Shown one piece after another: positions 53,239 to 63,115 of a stretch of 64,000 bases of DNA; positions within the stretch are counted from its first letter, which is position 1, and each line of letters starts with the position of its first letter. The notes under the pieces were generated by a model, which did no database searches, was not told the DNA's origin, and saw only the letters and a list, made by a program, of their open reading frames with translations. The DNA is from Candidatus Krumholzibacteriia bacterium. GTDB taxonomy: Bacteria; Krumholzibacteriota; Krumholzibacteriia; WVZY01; JAKEHA01. Location: assembly GCA_029865265.1 (NCBI GenBank), contig JAOUHG010000001.1, positions 29,213 through 93,212 on the forward strand, given 5' to 3'. The translations under genes and the position numbers were made by a program.

Positions 53239-53649
53239 GTGAAACGCACGTCTCTTGCGGCCGCACTCCTGTTGATAACGCTCACATCCGTCGCTCTTGC
53301 CGGTTACGGCTCTGAAGATCCGCGGCTCCAGGAGCTCTATGCGTCATTCGTGGGCCCCTGCTGCTGGCGCGACAATCTCACCATTCATGAGTCCGGAAAG
53401 GCCGATCAGATGCGCGCCGATATCAAGGCCATGGTGGCCGCCGGCCAGTCCGACAAGCAGATCAAGGCCGCGATGGTCCAGCAATACGGAAAGCGCATTC
53501 TTGTGGTCCCGGAGGGAGGGGCGGCGAGCTGGCTGTTCAAGACGCCGTGGATGCTGGGCCTGATGGGGCTCGCGCTGGTGGTGGTATTCCTGCGCAGGAT
53601 GCGGCACGCTGCGCCCGCGGAGCAGCCCGCAGTCATTCGCGCGGACTGA
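53239..53649 (+). CDS. CcmH/NrfF-like cytochrome c biogenesis protein
   Basis: The GTG at 53239 has GGGAGG 6 bases upstream; the longer frame lacks a ribosome site. The 136-residue product has a signal peptide (ending ALA), a small periplasmic domain with the motif GPCCWRDNL, H-E-S-G-K-A and QIKAAMVQQYGKRILVVPE, and a single C-terminal transmembrane helix (about 103-122). This matches the CcmH/CycL/NrfF family that reduces apocytochrome c for haem attachment. The redox motif reads CC-W rather than the usual C-x-x-C, as also seen in some family members. No other cytochrome c maturation genes are nearby. Confidence 0.7.
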   Translation: MKRTSLAAALLLITLTSVALAGYGSEDPRLQELYASFVGPCCWRDNLTIHESGKADQMRADIKAMVAAGQSDKQIKAAMVQQYGKRILVVPEGGAASWLFKTPWMLGLMGLALVVVFLRRMRHAAPAEQPAVIRAD

Positions 53650-53657
53650 TCCGCGCG
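53638..53657. terminator. Hairpin at the convergent CcmH/ParA junction
   Basis: An 8-bp perfect stem CGCGCGGA/TCCGCGCG encloses the TGA stop of the CcmH gene in its loop. It has no T tract. It lies between two convergent stops 16 bases apart and may stop or stabilise transcripts from both sides. Confidence 0.35.
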
Positions 53658-53665
53658 ACCGCGCG

Positions 53666-54556
53666 TCAGTAATCCGCCCCGGTGGGCCGGAAGGGTTCGC
53701 TGACGTAGCTCTCCAGTTCGTCGAGATCGAGCGAATCGTCCTCCGATGGCGCGCTCACGCGGTCCATGATTTCGTTGCACAGTCCCAGGTAGTCATCCGC
53801 GCCGAAACTGCGCGGACGGTAACTGAAGATATCCTTGCCGTAGCGCGGCGACTCCGCCAGCGCGATGTTGTCGCGGATGATTGCGTCGAGCAACAGCGCG
53901 CCGTAACGCTCGCGCAAAGTCTCCACCACCATGCGGCTCAGCACCTTGCGTCCATCGAAGCGCGTTGCGATCATCCCCCCCACTTCCAGCGTCGGATTGA
54001 AGCGCGCGCGCACCGATTCGATCCACTTGAGTAGGTCCTCGATGCTCTCCATGGCCAGGTATTCCGTTTGCACCGGAATGAACGCCGTGCTTGCGGCGAC
54101 CAGCGCATTGGTCGTGATGAGACCCAGGCTCGGGGAACAGTCGAACAGGATGTAGTCGTACTCCCGATCCATGTTGGTGATGGCACGCTTGAGCAGGTAA
54201 TCGCGATCGCTGGCGCGCACGAGGGCCACTTCGGCGTCCGCGAAATCGAGTGAGGCCGGGATCAGCGACATCGACATGGTGTCCACGCGGTTTTCCATGT
54301 GCAGCCGGGCGTTCAACGGCTTGCTCATGATCGCCGCCGCGGCGTTGATGTCGCCGCGCAGCACGTCGTGGATGGTGTGGTGGATTTCGTCGCGGTCAAT
54401 GCCCAGGAAGCGCGTCAGGTGACCCTGGGGATCGAGGTCCACGAGCAGTACGCGGCTTCCCAGTATCGCCAGCCCCGCGCCGACATTGGCCACCGTGGTG
54501 GTCTTGCCGACGCCACCCTTCTGATTGAGGAAAGCCGCAACTGTCGTGTGATCCAT
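53666..54556 (-). CDS. ParA-family partitioning ATPase
   Basis: The ATG at 54556 has GGAGGAACG just before it and opens directly with the deviant Walker A motif NQKGGVGKTTT. The 296-residue product has Walker A', DLDPQGHLTRFLG, DYILFDCSPSLG and EYLAMESI, the signature of ParA/Soj ATPases that position DNA or protein cargo. No ParB gene or parS site was found within the window, so it is either an orphan ParA-like positioning factor or its partner lies elsewhere. The C-terminus has an acidic extension after the ATPase core (EDDSLDLDELE). Confidence 0.88.
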   Translation of the reverse strand: MDHTTVAAFLNQKGGVGKTTTVANVGAGLAILGSRVLLVDLDPQGHLTRFLGIDRDEIHHTIHDVLRGDINAAAAIMSKPLNARLHMENRVDTMSMSLIPASLDFADAEVALVRASDRDYLLKRAITNMDREYDYILFDCSPSLGLITTNALVAASTAFIPVQTEYLAMESIEDLLKWIESVRARFNPTLEVGGMIATRFDGRKVLSRMVVETLRERYGALLLDAIIRDNIALAESPRYGKDIFSYRPRSFGADDYLGLCNEIMDRVSAPSEDDSLDLDELESYVSEPFRPTGADY

Positions 54557-54699
54557 CGTTCCTCCGCGGGGCAAGAGTGCCGGCTCGACAGCCGGAAGTC
54601 CGGGGCCATGCGAGGCCGCCCGTAAACCCGTATCCTCGCACCGGATCAGGGGTTCTGACAAGGAAATGTTGACGCGGCCGCCCGGAATCGGTGTGTGGC

Positions 54700-55350
54700 C
54701 TAGGGAATAACGTAGAGCAGGACCGCAAAGAAGTGGCAGATGCTTCCCGCGAGCACAAAGAGGTGCCACACCGCGTGGTGATAGGGCATCTTCTTCCAGA
54801 CGAAGAAAACCACGCCGAATGTGTACGCCAGCCCGCCGGCCGCGAGCAGCACCAGCCCTTCCGTCCCCAGCCCCCTCAGCAGCGGTTTCACCGCGGAAAC
54901 AATGGCCCAGCCCATCGCCAGGTAGAGGATCAACTGCAGGCGGCGCGCCCGCCCGCGCGTGAACACTTCGAGCAGGACACCGGCAATGGCCAGCCCCCAC
55001 ACGGCCCCGAAGATACTCCACCCCCATTTCCCGTTCATCGTCACCAGGGTGAACGGGGTGTAGGTGCCGGCGATGAGGAGAAAGATGGCCGCGTGGTCCA
55101 GAATGCCAAAAACGCGCTTGCCTCGGCCGGCTGAAAGGGCGTGGTAGAAAGTCGATGAGGCGTACAGGATAACGAGCGTCGCTCCATAAATGCTGCATGC
55201 CACCACACGCATGGTGCCTCCCTCTTTGACGGAGACGACCACCATGACCACGAGTGCGGCGATTGACAGGATAAGCCCCGCGCCGTGGGTGACGCTGTGG
55301 GCCAGTTCTTCTCCAGCCGGGAAGTGCTCGTCGGGGTTGCTGGCAGGCAT
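54700..55350 (-). CDS. Hemolysin III family (YqfA/PAQR-like) membrane protein
   Basis: The 216-residue product has seven predicted helices. Family landmarks are GEELAHSVTHGAGL near the N-terminus, the YASSTFYHAL segment with its histidine, LDHAAIFLLIAGTYTPF, and the closing HHAVWHLFVLAGSICHFFAVL. In this family (related to eukaryotic PAQR receptors) the conserved histidines bind zinc. The start is uncertain. ATG at 55350 gives the family-typical N-terminus but a weak ribosome site. An in-frame ATG at 55386 has GGGGGAA at good spacing and would add 12 residues. The role is poorly defined in bacteria. Confidence 0.85.
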   Translation of the reverse strand: MPASNPDEHFPAGEELAHSVTHGAGLILSIAALVVMVVVSVKEGGTMRVVACSIYGATLVILYASSTFYHALSAGRGKRVFGILDHAAIFLLIAGTYTPFTLVTMNGKWGWSIFGAVWGLAIAGVLLEVFTRGRARRLQLILYLAMGWAIVSAVKPLLRGLGTEGLVLLAAGGLAYTFGVVFFVWKKMPYHHAVWHLFVLAGSICHFFAVLLYVIP

Positions 55351-55523
55351 GGTCTCACCATGCCAGAACGCGCGCTGCCGTACCATATGTTCCCCCATCG
55401 GCCGCGGCCAGACCCGCTGCGGAGGGTGCGGTTGACCGTCGTCTGCCAGGGGGGTATCGTTGGTTGTCGTTGTGTCCCCGCCGCGCGGCCACAGGAGACC
55501 CCGTTCTCCCCAGGGAGGCTGCC

Positions 55524-57401
55524 ATGAACGTCGACCGGCCAATCCGCCCGGCAACCCTCTTTGTCGCCGCGATACTCCTGTTTCTCGCCGTCACCGGTGC
55601 CCCGGCCCGGGACGAGACGCCTGCCAAACGGAATACCGGGCCGTCCCGCACGTTCGTCGTAGACGGGTCCCCGGTTCACGACGTGGGCAACGTGCGCGTT
55701 CACGCCTCCAACTGGGGCGCATTCGGCTCCTCTCCGGGGACCGGTCTCCCCTACGCCGGCGCGCCTTCCTGCGAGTGGCCCGCCGGTTCGCAGGTGGAGT
55801 ACGTGTATGAGGGCGGTCTGTGGGTGGGCGCCCTGCTCGACGGTACGCCGGCCGTATCCACGTCTGTCCAGCAACTCGAGAACCGGCCCACGGTGGAGCC
55901 GGGGGACGTGGTCTACTACGCGGCGCAGGGGGACGCGGGCGGGGCACGCATTCCGATGCCCGGCGCCGACGACGACCATGACGGGTCGGTGGATGAGGAC
56001 TGGCACGAGGGATACGACAACGACTTCGACCGTTTCGCCGACGAGGACTTCGCGGCCATATCCGACCAGATGCTCAGTCGCCGCTTCCAGGATGACACGC
56101 CGCAGGCGACCGCCATTTACCCCCAGCACCGCCCCATGCACCTCGCCGTGCGCGAGGAGAGCTACCAGTGGCGCGACAGTGCCTACGACGATTTCGTTGG
56201 GTTCACGTTCTGGATAACGAATACAGGTGAGGATACCTTGCGCAGCGTATACGTCGGTGTCTACACGGACGGGGACGTTGGCCATCGTGCCCGCAACAAC
56301 TACTGGAACGACGACGCCACGGGTTTCGACACGGTGATGGTCGACCACGCCCCCGGCACCACGCGCCACGACTTTGCGTACTGGTACGATGTCGACGGCG
56401 ACGCCGGCCAGGCCCCGGGGTACGCCGGCATTCTCATCCTCGACCACCCCACCGATCCGCTGGGTATCGATGCGCCACCCAGCGTACGCGCCACGTCCGC
56501 GGTCAACATGCTGGGCTCACTGTCGTATCCGCAGGGTGGTCCGCCGACCAACGACTTCGAGCGCTACGAACTCATGTCCTCCGGGAAGGTGGGGCAGAAC
56601 ATCGGGGGTGACGTCACCACGCTGGTGGCGATGGGGCCCTTCGCGCAGTTGTATCCCGGGGAGACGATCCGCTTCAGTTTTGCGCTGGTGGTGACCCCGC
56701 GCGACGACTTCAGCAACGTGCGGCGGGCCGCCGACGTGTACCACGGCCGCTGGTTCGACATCGACGGCGACCCGCTCACCGGAATCCGTGGCCGCGAACA
56801 CAACGAGCACTGGTATCTTCCCACGGACACGGTGGAAACGGTTGCTTTTGGCTTCGTGTCGGCGACGGCCGACGAGGGCGTCATCGCCCTGCGGGCGACC
56901 TACCAGGCCGGGATGCACGTGCGCGAGGTGGCCGTCTATCGCGGGCCGGAGGACGTCGCCTTCCCCATGGATCGGATCGGCACGGTGCCGCCGTGCGGCT
57001 GCGGCGCCATCCAGTTCATCGACCGGGACGTCATCTCCGGCCACGCGTATCGCTACCAGTTCGGTGTGGTGGACGGTGAGGGCGAACACCTGTCACCGCT
57101 GGTGATGCCCACCGCGGGGCCGGTCGAGGGACGCCTGTCGCAGAATCGGCCCAACCCGTTCAACCCCCGCACCACCATCCATTTCACGCTGCCCGCTCGC
57201 GCGGCCACCACGCTGGTCGTCTACGGCGTGTCGGGCGGGCGCGTGCGCACGCTGGTCGACGAAGAGCTGGCCAGGGGACCGTACGCGGTCGAATGGGACG
57301 GGCAGGATGACGACGGCCAGCCCGTGTCGTCGGGGATGTACTTCTACCGCCTGGTGTCGGGGACCTACTCGGTATCGCGCAAGATGATGCTCATCAAGTA
57401 G
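55524..57401 (+). CDS. Large secreted protein with acidic repeats, FN3-like domain and sorting domain
   Basis: The ATG at 55524 has GGGAGG upstream and a signal peptide. The 625-residue product has a central acidic segment (PGADDDHDGSVDEDWHEGYDND..., about residues 150-180) like a calcium-binding D-x-D-x-D-G loop. It has no recognisable catalytic motif. A C-terminal FN3-like domain contains VAVYRGPEDV and YRYQFGVVDGEGEHLSP, the latter matching the FN3-like domain of metalloprotease copy 1. The NPFNP...KMMLIK sorting domain ends the protein. Such proteins are common in this phylum and may be surface adhesins; the function is unknown. Confidence 0.75.
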   Translation: MNVDRPIRPATLFVAAILLFLAVTGAPARDETPAKRNTGPSRTFVVDGSPVHDVGNVRVHASNWGAFGSSPGTGLPYAGAPSCEWPAGSQVEYVYEGGLWVGALLDGTPAVSTSVQQLENRPTVEPGDVVYYAAQGDAGGARIPMPGADDDHDGSVDEDWHEGYDNDFDRFADEDFAAISDQMLSRRFQDDTPQATAIYPQHRPMHLAVREESYQWRDSAYDDFVGFTFWITNTGEDTLRSVYVGVYTDGDVGHRARNNYWNDDATGFDTVMVDHAPGTTRHDFAYWYDVDGDAGQAPGYAGILILDHPTDPLGIDAPPSVRATSAVNMLGSLSYPQGGPPTNDFERYELMSSGKVGQNIGGDVTTLVAMGPFAQLYPGETIRFSFALVVTPRDDFSNVRRAADVYHGRWFDIDGDPLTGIRGREHNEHWYLPTDTVETVAFGFVSATADEGVIALRATYQAGMHVREVAVYRGPEDVAFPMDRIGTVPPCGCGAIQFIDRDVISGHAYRYQFGVVDGEGEHLSPLVMPTAGPVEGRLSQNRPNPFNPRTTIHFTLPARAATTLVVYGVSGGRVRTLVDEELARGPYAVEWDGQDDDGQPVSSGMYFYRLVSGTYSVSRKMMLIK

Positions 57402-57434
57402 CCTGCCCGGCTTCCGAACGCCCCGGTTTTCGTG

Positions 57435-57440
57435 TATGAT
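57435..57440 (+). promoter_or_regulatory. Candidate -10 box (TATGAT) for ettA
   Basis: TATGAT lies 58 bases before the ettA start codon, in the 96-base gap following the stop of the upstream secreted-protein gene. The -35 is not clear. Confidence 0.3.
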
Positions 57441-57497
57441 GGCCCGCTGGCCGCGCGCCGCGCGGCGGTTTCCAACCCATCACGCCGGAGAGTGTCC

Positions 57498-59174
<1,677 letters not shown>

Positions 59175-59191
59175 CGCGCTCGCGCGGGCGG

Positions 59192-60529
59192 TCAACGAAT
59201 GCCCTGCAGACCGGTGGCGGCAAGTGTTTCGCCCACGAAACGGCCCGCCAGGATGTTGCCGGCGTCCGACAGGTGTGTGTCGTAGACGCGATACATGCCC
59301 TGGCGCCCCGCGAGCACGGGGGTCATGTCCACCACCATTTGCCCGGGGAGGGAGCCGCGCACGAACCCCAGGTTCGCAGTCAGCGGCGCAAGACGCTGCT
59401 CGTCCATTTCCATGAGCCCCTGCAGGTCCGGGTCGACGAGCGCGCGGTTGGGGAACAAGACGACCACGAATGGCACCCCGGCCGCGTCGGCGAGGGCTCG
59501 CATCTCCTGAACCGCGCGCAGGCATTCGTCCATGCCGTACGACGAGGTGTGGACCCGGCGGGCGATCTCCAGGTCGCGCAGCACCGTCTCCTTGAGAAAC
59601 GGAACCACCGCGCGCAGCGGATCGGGCGCCGGTTGGCAGGGCCCCGCGCCGATGCCAACCGCGTCCATGACGTCCGGTGAAGAACTTCGCTTGAGGACGG
59701 TCGCCACCACCGCCCAGCGAAACGTGCGCGTGTTCAGGGGATGAAAGGTGCACAGGAACCACGAGCGCGGGAAGCGCATGATGAACCCGCCCACCACACG
59801 GCGTTCGGTTCCGGGCAAATTGTCGGCGAGGTCGTTCTCGAGAAACAGGTTGAACACGATTGCATCCACCGGACACCCGTTGCGCAGATACCAGCGCAGC
59901 AGGGCGAGGGACTCGACCGCCCCGTATCCCGACAGCCCCGCGTTCACGACCCGGCATGCCTCGTTCCAGGACTCGCGCAGGGTGACCTCCGCGACATCCG
60001 GGTAGTTGCATGCGCGCGCATGTCCGCTGCCCTCGGTGTAGGAATCTCCCAGGAACAGAATCCGCGGACCTCCGCCCCCGCTCCTCGCACCCAGGCAGGG
60101 TCCGGCCGGCGCCCGGGTGAGGTTTTTTCTCAGGATGACCGGTGGACGTCCGGATGCCGGCAGCTGGTAGCTCTGCCCCAGCCGGCTCGCGGGGATGCGC
60201 GCGACGACGAAGCGGTCGGCAAACGCCAGCAGGCCGTTGAGGATGAACAGGGAAACGTAGGTCCCGCGGATGAGCCCGCCCGCGCGGGACATCCTGCCGG
60301 TGGCCAGCTCGATGCTCTGTACCGCCAGTGCGCCGATTGCCACCACTAGACAGGCGTCGGTGAGGCGGCCGAGCGCCGCGCTCCCGGTGTTGAACACGCC
60401 GAAGGGGACCACGCGGGTATGGTCCTGAATAATGATTGCGACGATGACGCAGACGGTGACGATCAGGAAGAGGAAACGCGCGAGGATCGGCGCGCGCGCC
60501 CGGAGATCCGACGCCCGGCTACCGCCCAT
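59192..60529 (-). CDS. Membrane-anchored SGNH/GDSL-type hydrolase
   Basis: The 445-residue protein has about three transmembrane helices (roughly residues 16-37, 50-70 and 88-105) followed by an extracytoplasmic SGNH domain. It has the block I motif FLGDSYTEG with the nucleophile Ser, the GLSGYGAVESL block II region, a N-L-F-L-E-N-D-L block III-like segment, and the C-terminal D-T-H-L-S-D-A-G-N block with Asp and His of the triad. The family removes O-acetyl or other acyl groups, often from envelope glycans. It starts 11 bases before the end of the upstream lipoprotein gene, so the two are translationally coupled. Confidence 0.82.
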   Translation of the reverse strand: MGGSRASDLRARAPILARFLFLIVTVCVIVAIIIQDHTRVVPFGVFNTGSAALGRLTDACLVVAIGALAVQSIELATGRMSRAGGLIRGTYVSLFILNGLLAFADRFVVARIPASRLGQSYQLPASGRPPVILRKNLTRAPAGPCLGARSGGGGPRILFLGDSYTEGSGHARACNYPDVAEVTLRESWNEACRVVNAGLSGYGAVESLALLRWYLRNGCPVDAIVFNLFLENDLADNLPGTERRVVGGFIMRFPRSWFLCTFHPLNTRTFRWAVVATVLKRSSSPDVMDAVGIGAGPCQPAPDPLRAVVPFLKETVLRDLEIARRVHTSSYGMDECLRAVQEMRALADAAGVPFVVVLFPNRALVDPDLQGLMEMDEQRLAPLTANLGFVRGSLPGQMVVDMTPVLAGRQGMYRVYDTHLSDAGNILAGRFVGETLAATGLQGIR

Positions 60530-60944
60530 CTTGTTCCAGTGGCCGTAGCGGCAGCGTTGCGAGGAAACGCGGCGATCCCTTCCACTCCAGGCGCAGGCGG
60601 CCGCCCAGGCTGGGTCCCTCCCCCTGGCCGCCGAGGAACTTGATCGACTCAGCCACCACCTCTCCGCCGGCGTCTCCCATCTGCCAGTGGCCCGCAGCCA
60701 GCGACGGCGTGGGATTGTAAACCACGCTCAACTCCACGCGAAGCTTCCGGCCGTCCTGCAGCGTGAAGACGGCCATCGCCGAGGTCTGGGCGCCGTCGCG
60801 CTTGCCGCTGATCTGGTAATCGCTGGTGGTGAGTGCCTTCCATGCGCCGTCCCGCCATTCCTCGACGCGCGGAGATTTTGTGTCCGCACAGCCGGCCGCC
60901 ACAACAAGGACGGCCGTCACCAATGTTGCAATCCTGCTGCTCAT
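60519..60944 (-). CDS. Putative lipoprotein, unknown function
   Basis: The ATG at 60944 has AAAGG 7 bases upstream and starts a lipoprotein signal with lipobox VVAAGC (Cys about 18). The longer frame upstream crosses the divergent DUF3943 promoter region. The mature 124 residues contain a small beta-rich domain (GKRDGAQTSAMAVFTLQDGRKLRVELSV, LGGRLRLEW). I do not recognise the family. The stop overlaps the SGNH hydrolase start by 11 bases, suggesting it is a cofactor or anchor of that enzyme (inference). Confidence 0.65.
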   Translation of the reverse strand: MSSRIATLVTAVLVVAAGCADTKSPRVEEWRDGAWKALTTSDYQISGKRDGAQTSAMAVFTLQDGRKLRVELSVVYNPTPSLAAGHWQMGDAGGEVVAESIKFLGGQGEGPSLGGRLRLEWKGSPRFLATLPLRPLEQDGR

Positions 60945-61024
60945 GTCACGCCTTTCACCTGGGGTCGGATCGTCTTGATCGAACAGCCGCTGTGCGATAG
61001 TCTCCGGGCATCGAGGAGGCTCCC

Positions 61025-63115
61025 ATGCTGACTGGTAACGCGTCAAGATATGCTCTGGTTCTGTTTGTTCTCTCGCTGGTTCTTCTTTCCGCGCCGGATG
61101 GACGCGCGTCTTCCGAGGATCCGCCGGGCACCCACCGCGATTGGGGTGTGAGCTGGGTCATTCGTGCAGGAGGCGTAAGCGGAGACTATGGTGACTTTCT
61201 GCAGAAGGGCACCGCGTGGGATATGAGCCTGTTCAAGCAGAAGGGCGAGTGGCGCTACGGCGTGGGCCTGATGTTCGGCTCGCTCGGCTGGCAGTCGCCC
61301 TACGAGCATGAAAAGGAATGGGCGCACTTTGAAACCTTCGGCTATGCCTCCCGCGTCTTCCGCAACGACGAGAGCGTGCGCCCCTATCTGCAGGGGCGCC
61401 TGGGCATCGTGCGCATACACCCGCGCTCGGAGCTCTTTCAAAAGGCGCCGTTTGAAGACCTCGCCTCGGGCGAGAGCCCGACCGACGCCAAGAACGGTGT
61501 GGGCCTGTCGTTCATCCCCGGTCTCGAGTTCGATATCTCCAACGGCTTCGCCGTCGACGTTTCCGCATACGTGAACTGGTTTATCGCCGGGGAATACAAC
61601 CTCGAGGACTACGAAGGCAACCGTCCGCTGGGCGACGTTCCCAATCCGAGCAGCGGGCTGGAGTACGGGGCGCGCGTGGGCGCCACCTGGCGCCCCATCT
61701 CGTTCGACGAGCCCGTCAAGAGCGCTTCCCCCGACACCTCGCCGCTTCCGCTCGCCAGCAGCGCAAAGGACGCCTGGGGCGTCACGCGGAGCCCGGGCTG
61801 GGCCGCGGGCGAGGTGATTATGATCAATTTCGGTGCATCGATGTTCAACGAGTACGTGCGCCAGGCCAACTTCAACCAGGTCAGCCCGCGCAGCTTCTGG
61901 GCGAACATCGAAGAGGGTTTCACCTACGACGACAACCAGTTCAAGACCAACCAGATGATCCACCCGTTCAATGGCAGCACCTACTTCAACGCTGGCCGTG
62001 CCAACGGGCTCGGGTTCTGGCCCTCGACTCTGTACGCGCTCAGCGGGGCCTTCATCTGGGAGGCGATGGGAGAGACGCACCCCATGTCCGGTAACGACAT
62101 GGTCGCCACCGGTATCGGCGGTGTCGCCTTTGGTGAAACGACCTACCGGCTGTCGTCGGCCGTCCTCGACAACACCGCGACCGGCAGCGGCAGAACCTGG
62201 CGGGAAATTGGCGGCTTCCTGATCGACCCGGTGCGCGGCTTCAACCGCTTCGTGTCCGGCCGCGCAACCCGCGTGCAGGGCAATCCCTCGAGCGCATACG
62301 ACTATCGCCCCCCTCGCTACTTCACCGCTCTGGGCGTGGGCGCGCGCATCACGGGAAGAGGCGAGTCCATCACCGACAGCACGCAGACGCAGGCCGTCAT
62401 CGACCTGTACATCAACCACGGGAGCCCGTGGGAGAACGAGCGCCGCAAGCCGTTCGACCATTTCGACATGGGCGTGCAGATGAACGGCAATGACAAGGTG
62501 CCCATCGGGCGCTTCCAGATCCGCGGCGATCTGTATTCGAGGGCGTTCGGCGGAGAAGACGGAGAGAAGCACGCATGGGCCGTCGTTCAGCACTTCGACT
62601 ACGTCAATAATAACGCCTACGAATTCGGCGGTCAGAGTTTTGGCCTGGCGCTGTTCTCGCGCTTTCGGCCGTCGGCCAGGACGGGAATCCAGACGCGTGT
62701 CGACGTGATGGGAACGCTGATGGCGGCGGTCAACACCGAGTACTCGTATGTGGTCGAGACACCGAACCAGGAACGCGATCGTGAGTACGACTACGGTCCG
62801 GGTGCCGGTTTCTCGGTGGAAGCCGCCTTGCTGCGCTCCAACCGGCGAATCTTTGCTGCGGCGTATCGCGCCGAATGGATCAACGTGAAGAACGGTTCCG
62901 TCTGGGTGCCGGCCGGGAATCCGGGTTCCGACGCGAATCACTTCGTGGAGGACCTGTGGCTGTCGCTGCGCATCCCTGTACGCGGGGCGATGAGCGTGGG
63001 ACTCGACAGCTCGGTGTTCTTCCGCCAGAGCTATTTCTCGCGCGAAGATTTCGTCGACACCAACCAGCGTGTTCCGCAGGCGAGGCTGTATCTCGCATGG
63101 GAGACGAACCGTTAG
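61025..63115 (+). CDS. DUF3943-family outer-membrane protein
   Basis: The 696-residue product has GAGGAGG upstream and a signal peptide (MLTGNASRYALVLF...GRA). It shows a barrel-like pattern of alternating aromatic/glycine strands (GVSWVIRAGG, WRYGVGLMFGS, RPYLQGRLGI). The middle carries the DUF3943 signature NQMIHPFNGSTYFNAGRANG...WPSTLYALSGAFIWE, followed by IGGVAFGETTYRLS, typical of this domain in outer-membrane proteins of FCB and proteobacterial species. The function of the domain is unknown; a surface or lipid-handling barrel fits. It ends directly before the start of the next gene. Confidence 0.82.
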   Translation: MLTGNASRYALVLFVLSLVLLSAPDGRASSEDPPGTHRDWGVSWVIRAGGVSGDYGDFLQKGTAWDMSLFKQKGEWRYGVGLMFGSLGWQSPYEHEKEWAHFETFGYASRVFRNDESVRPYLQGRLGIVRIHPRSELFQKAPFEDLASGESPTDAKNGVGLSFIPGLEFDISNGFAVDVSAYVNWFIAGEYNLEDYEGNRPLGDVPNPSSGLEYGARVGATWRPISFDEPVKSASPDTSPLPLASSAKDAWGVTRSPGWAAGEVIMINFGASMFNEYVRQANFNQVSPRSFWANIEEGFTYDDNQFKTNQMIHPFNGSTYFNAGRANGLGFWPSTLYALSGAFIWEAMGETHPMSGNDMVATGIGGVAFGETTYRLSSAVLDNTATGSGRTWREIGGFLIDPVRGFNRFVSGRATRVQGNPSSAYDYRPPRYFTALGVGARITGRGESITDSTQTQAVIDLYINHGSPWENERRKPFDHFDMGVQMNGNDKVPIGRFQIRGDLYSRAFGGEDGEKHAWAVVQHFDYVNNNAYEFGGQSFGLALFSRFRPSARTGIQTRVDVMGTLMAAVNTEYSYVVETPNQERDREYDYGPGAGFSVEAALLRSNRRIFAAAYRAEWINVKNGSVWVPAGNPGSDANHFVEDLWLSLRIPVRGAMSVGLDSSVFFRQSYFSREDFVDTNQRVPQARLYLAWETNR

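Noticed and set aside
51554..53242. Plus-strand frame of 562 residues
   Set aside because: Antisense to the NTT transporter; His/Gln/Arg-rich composition and no domain.
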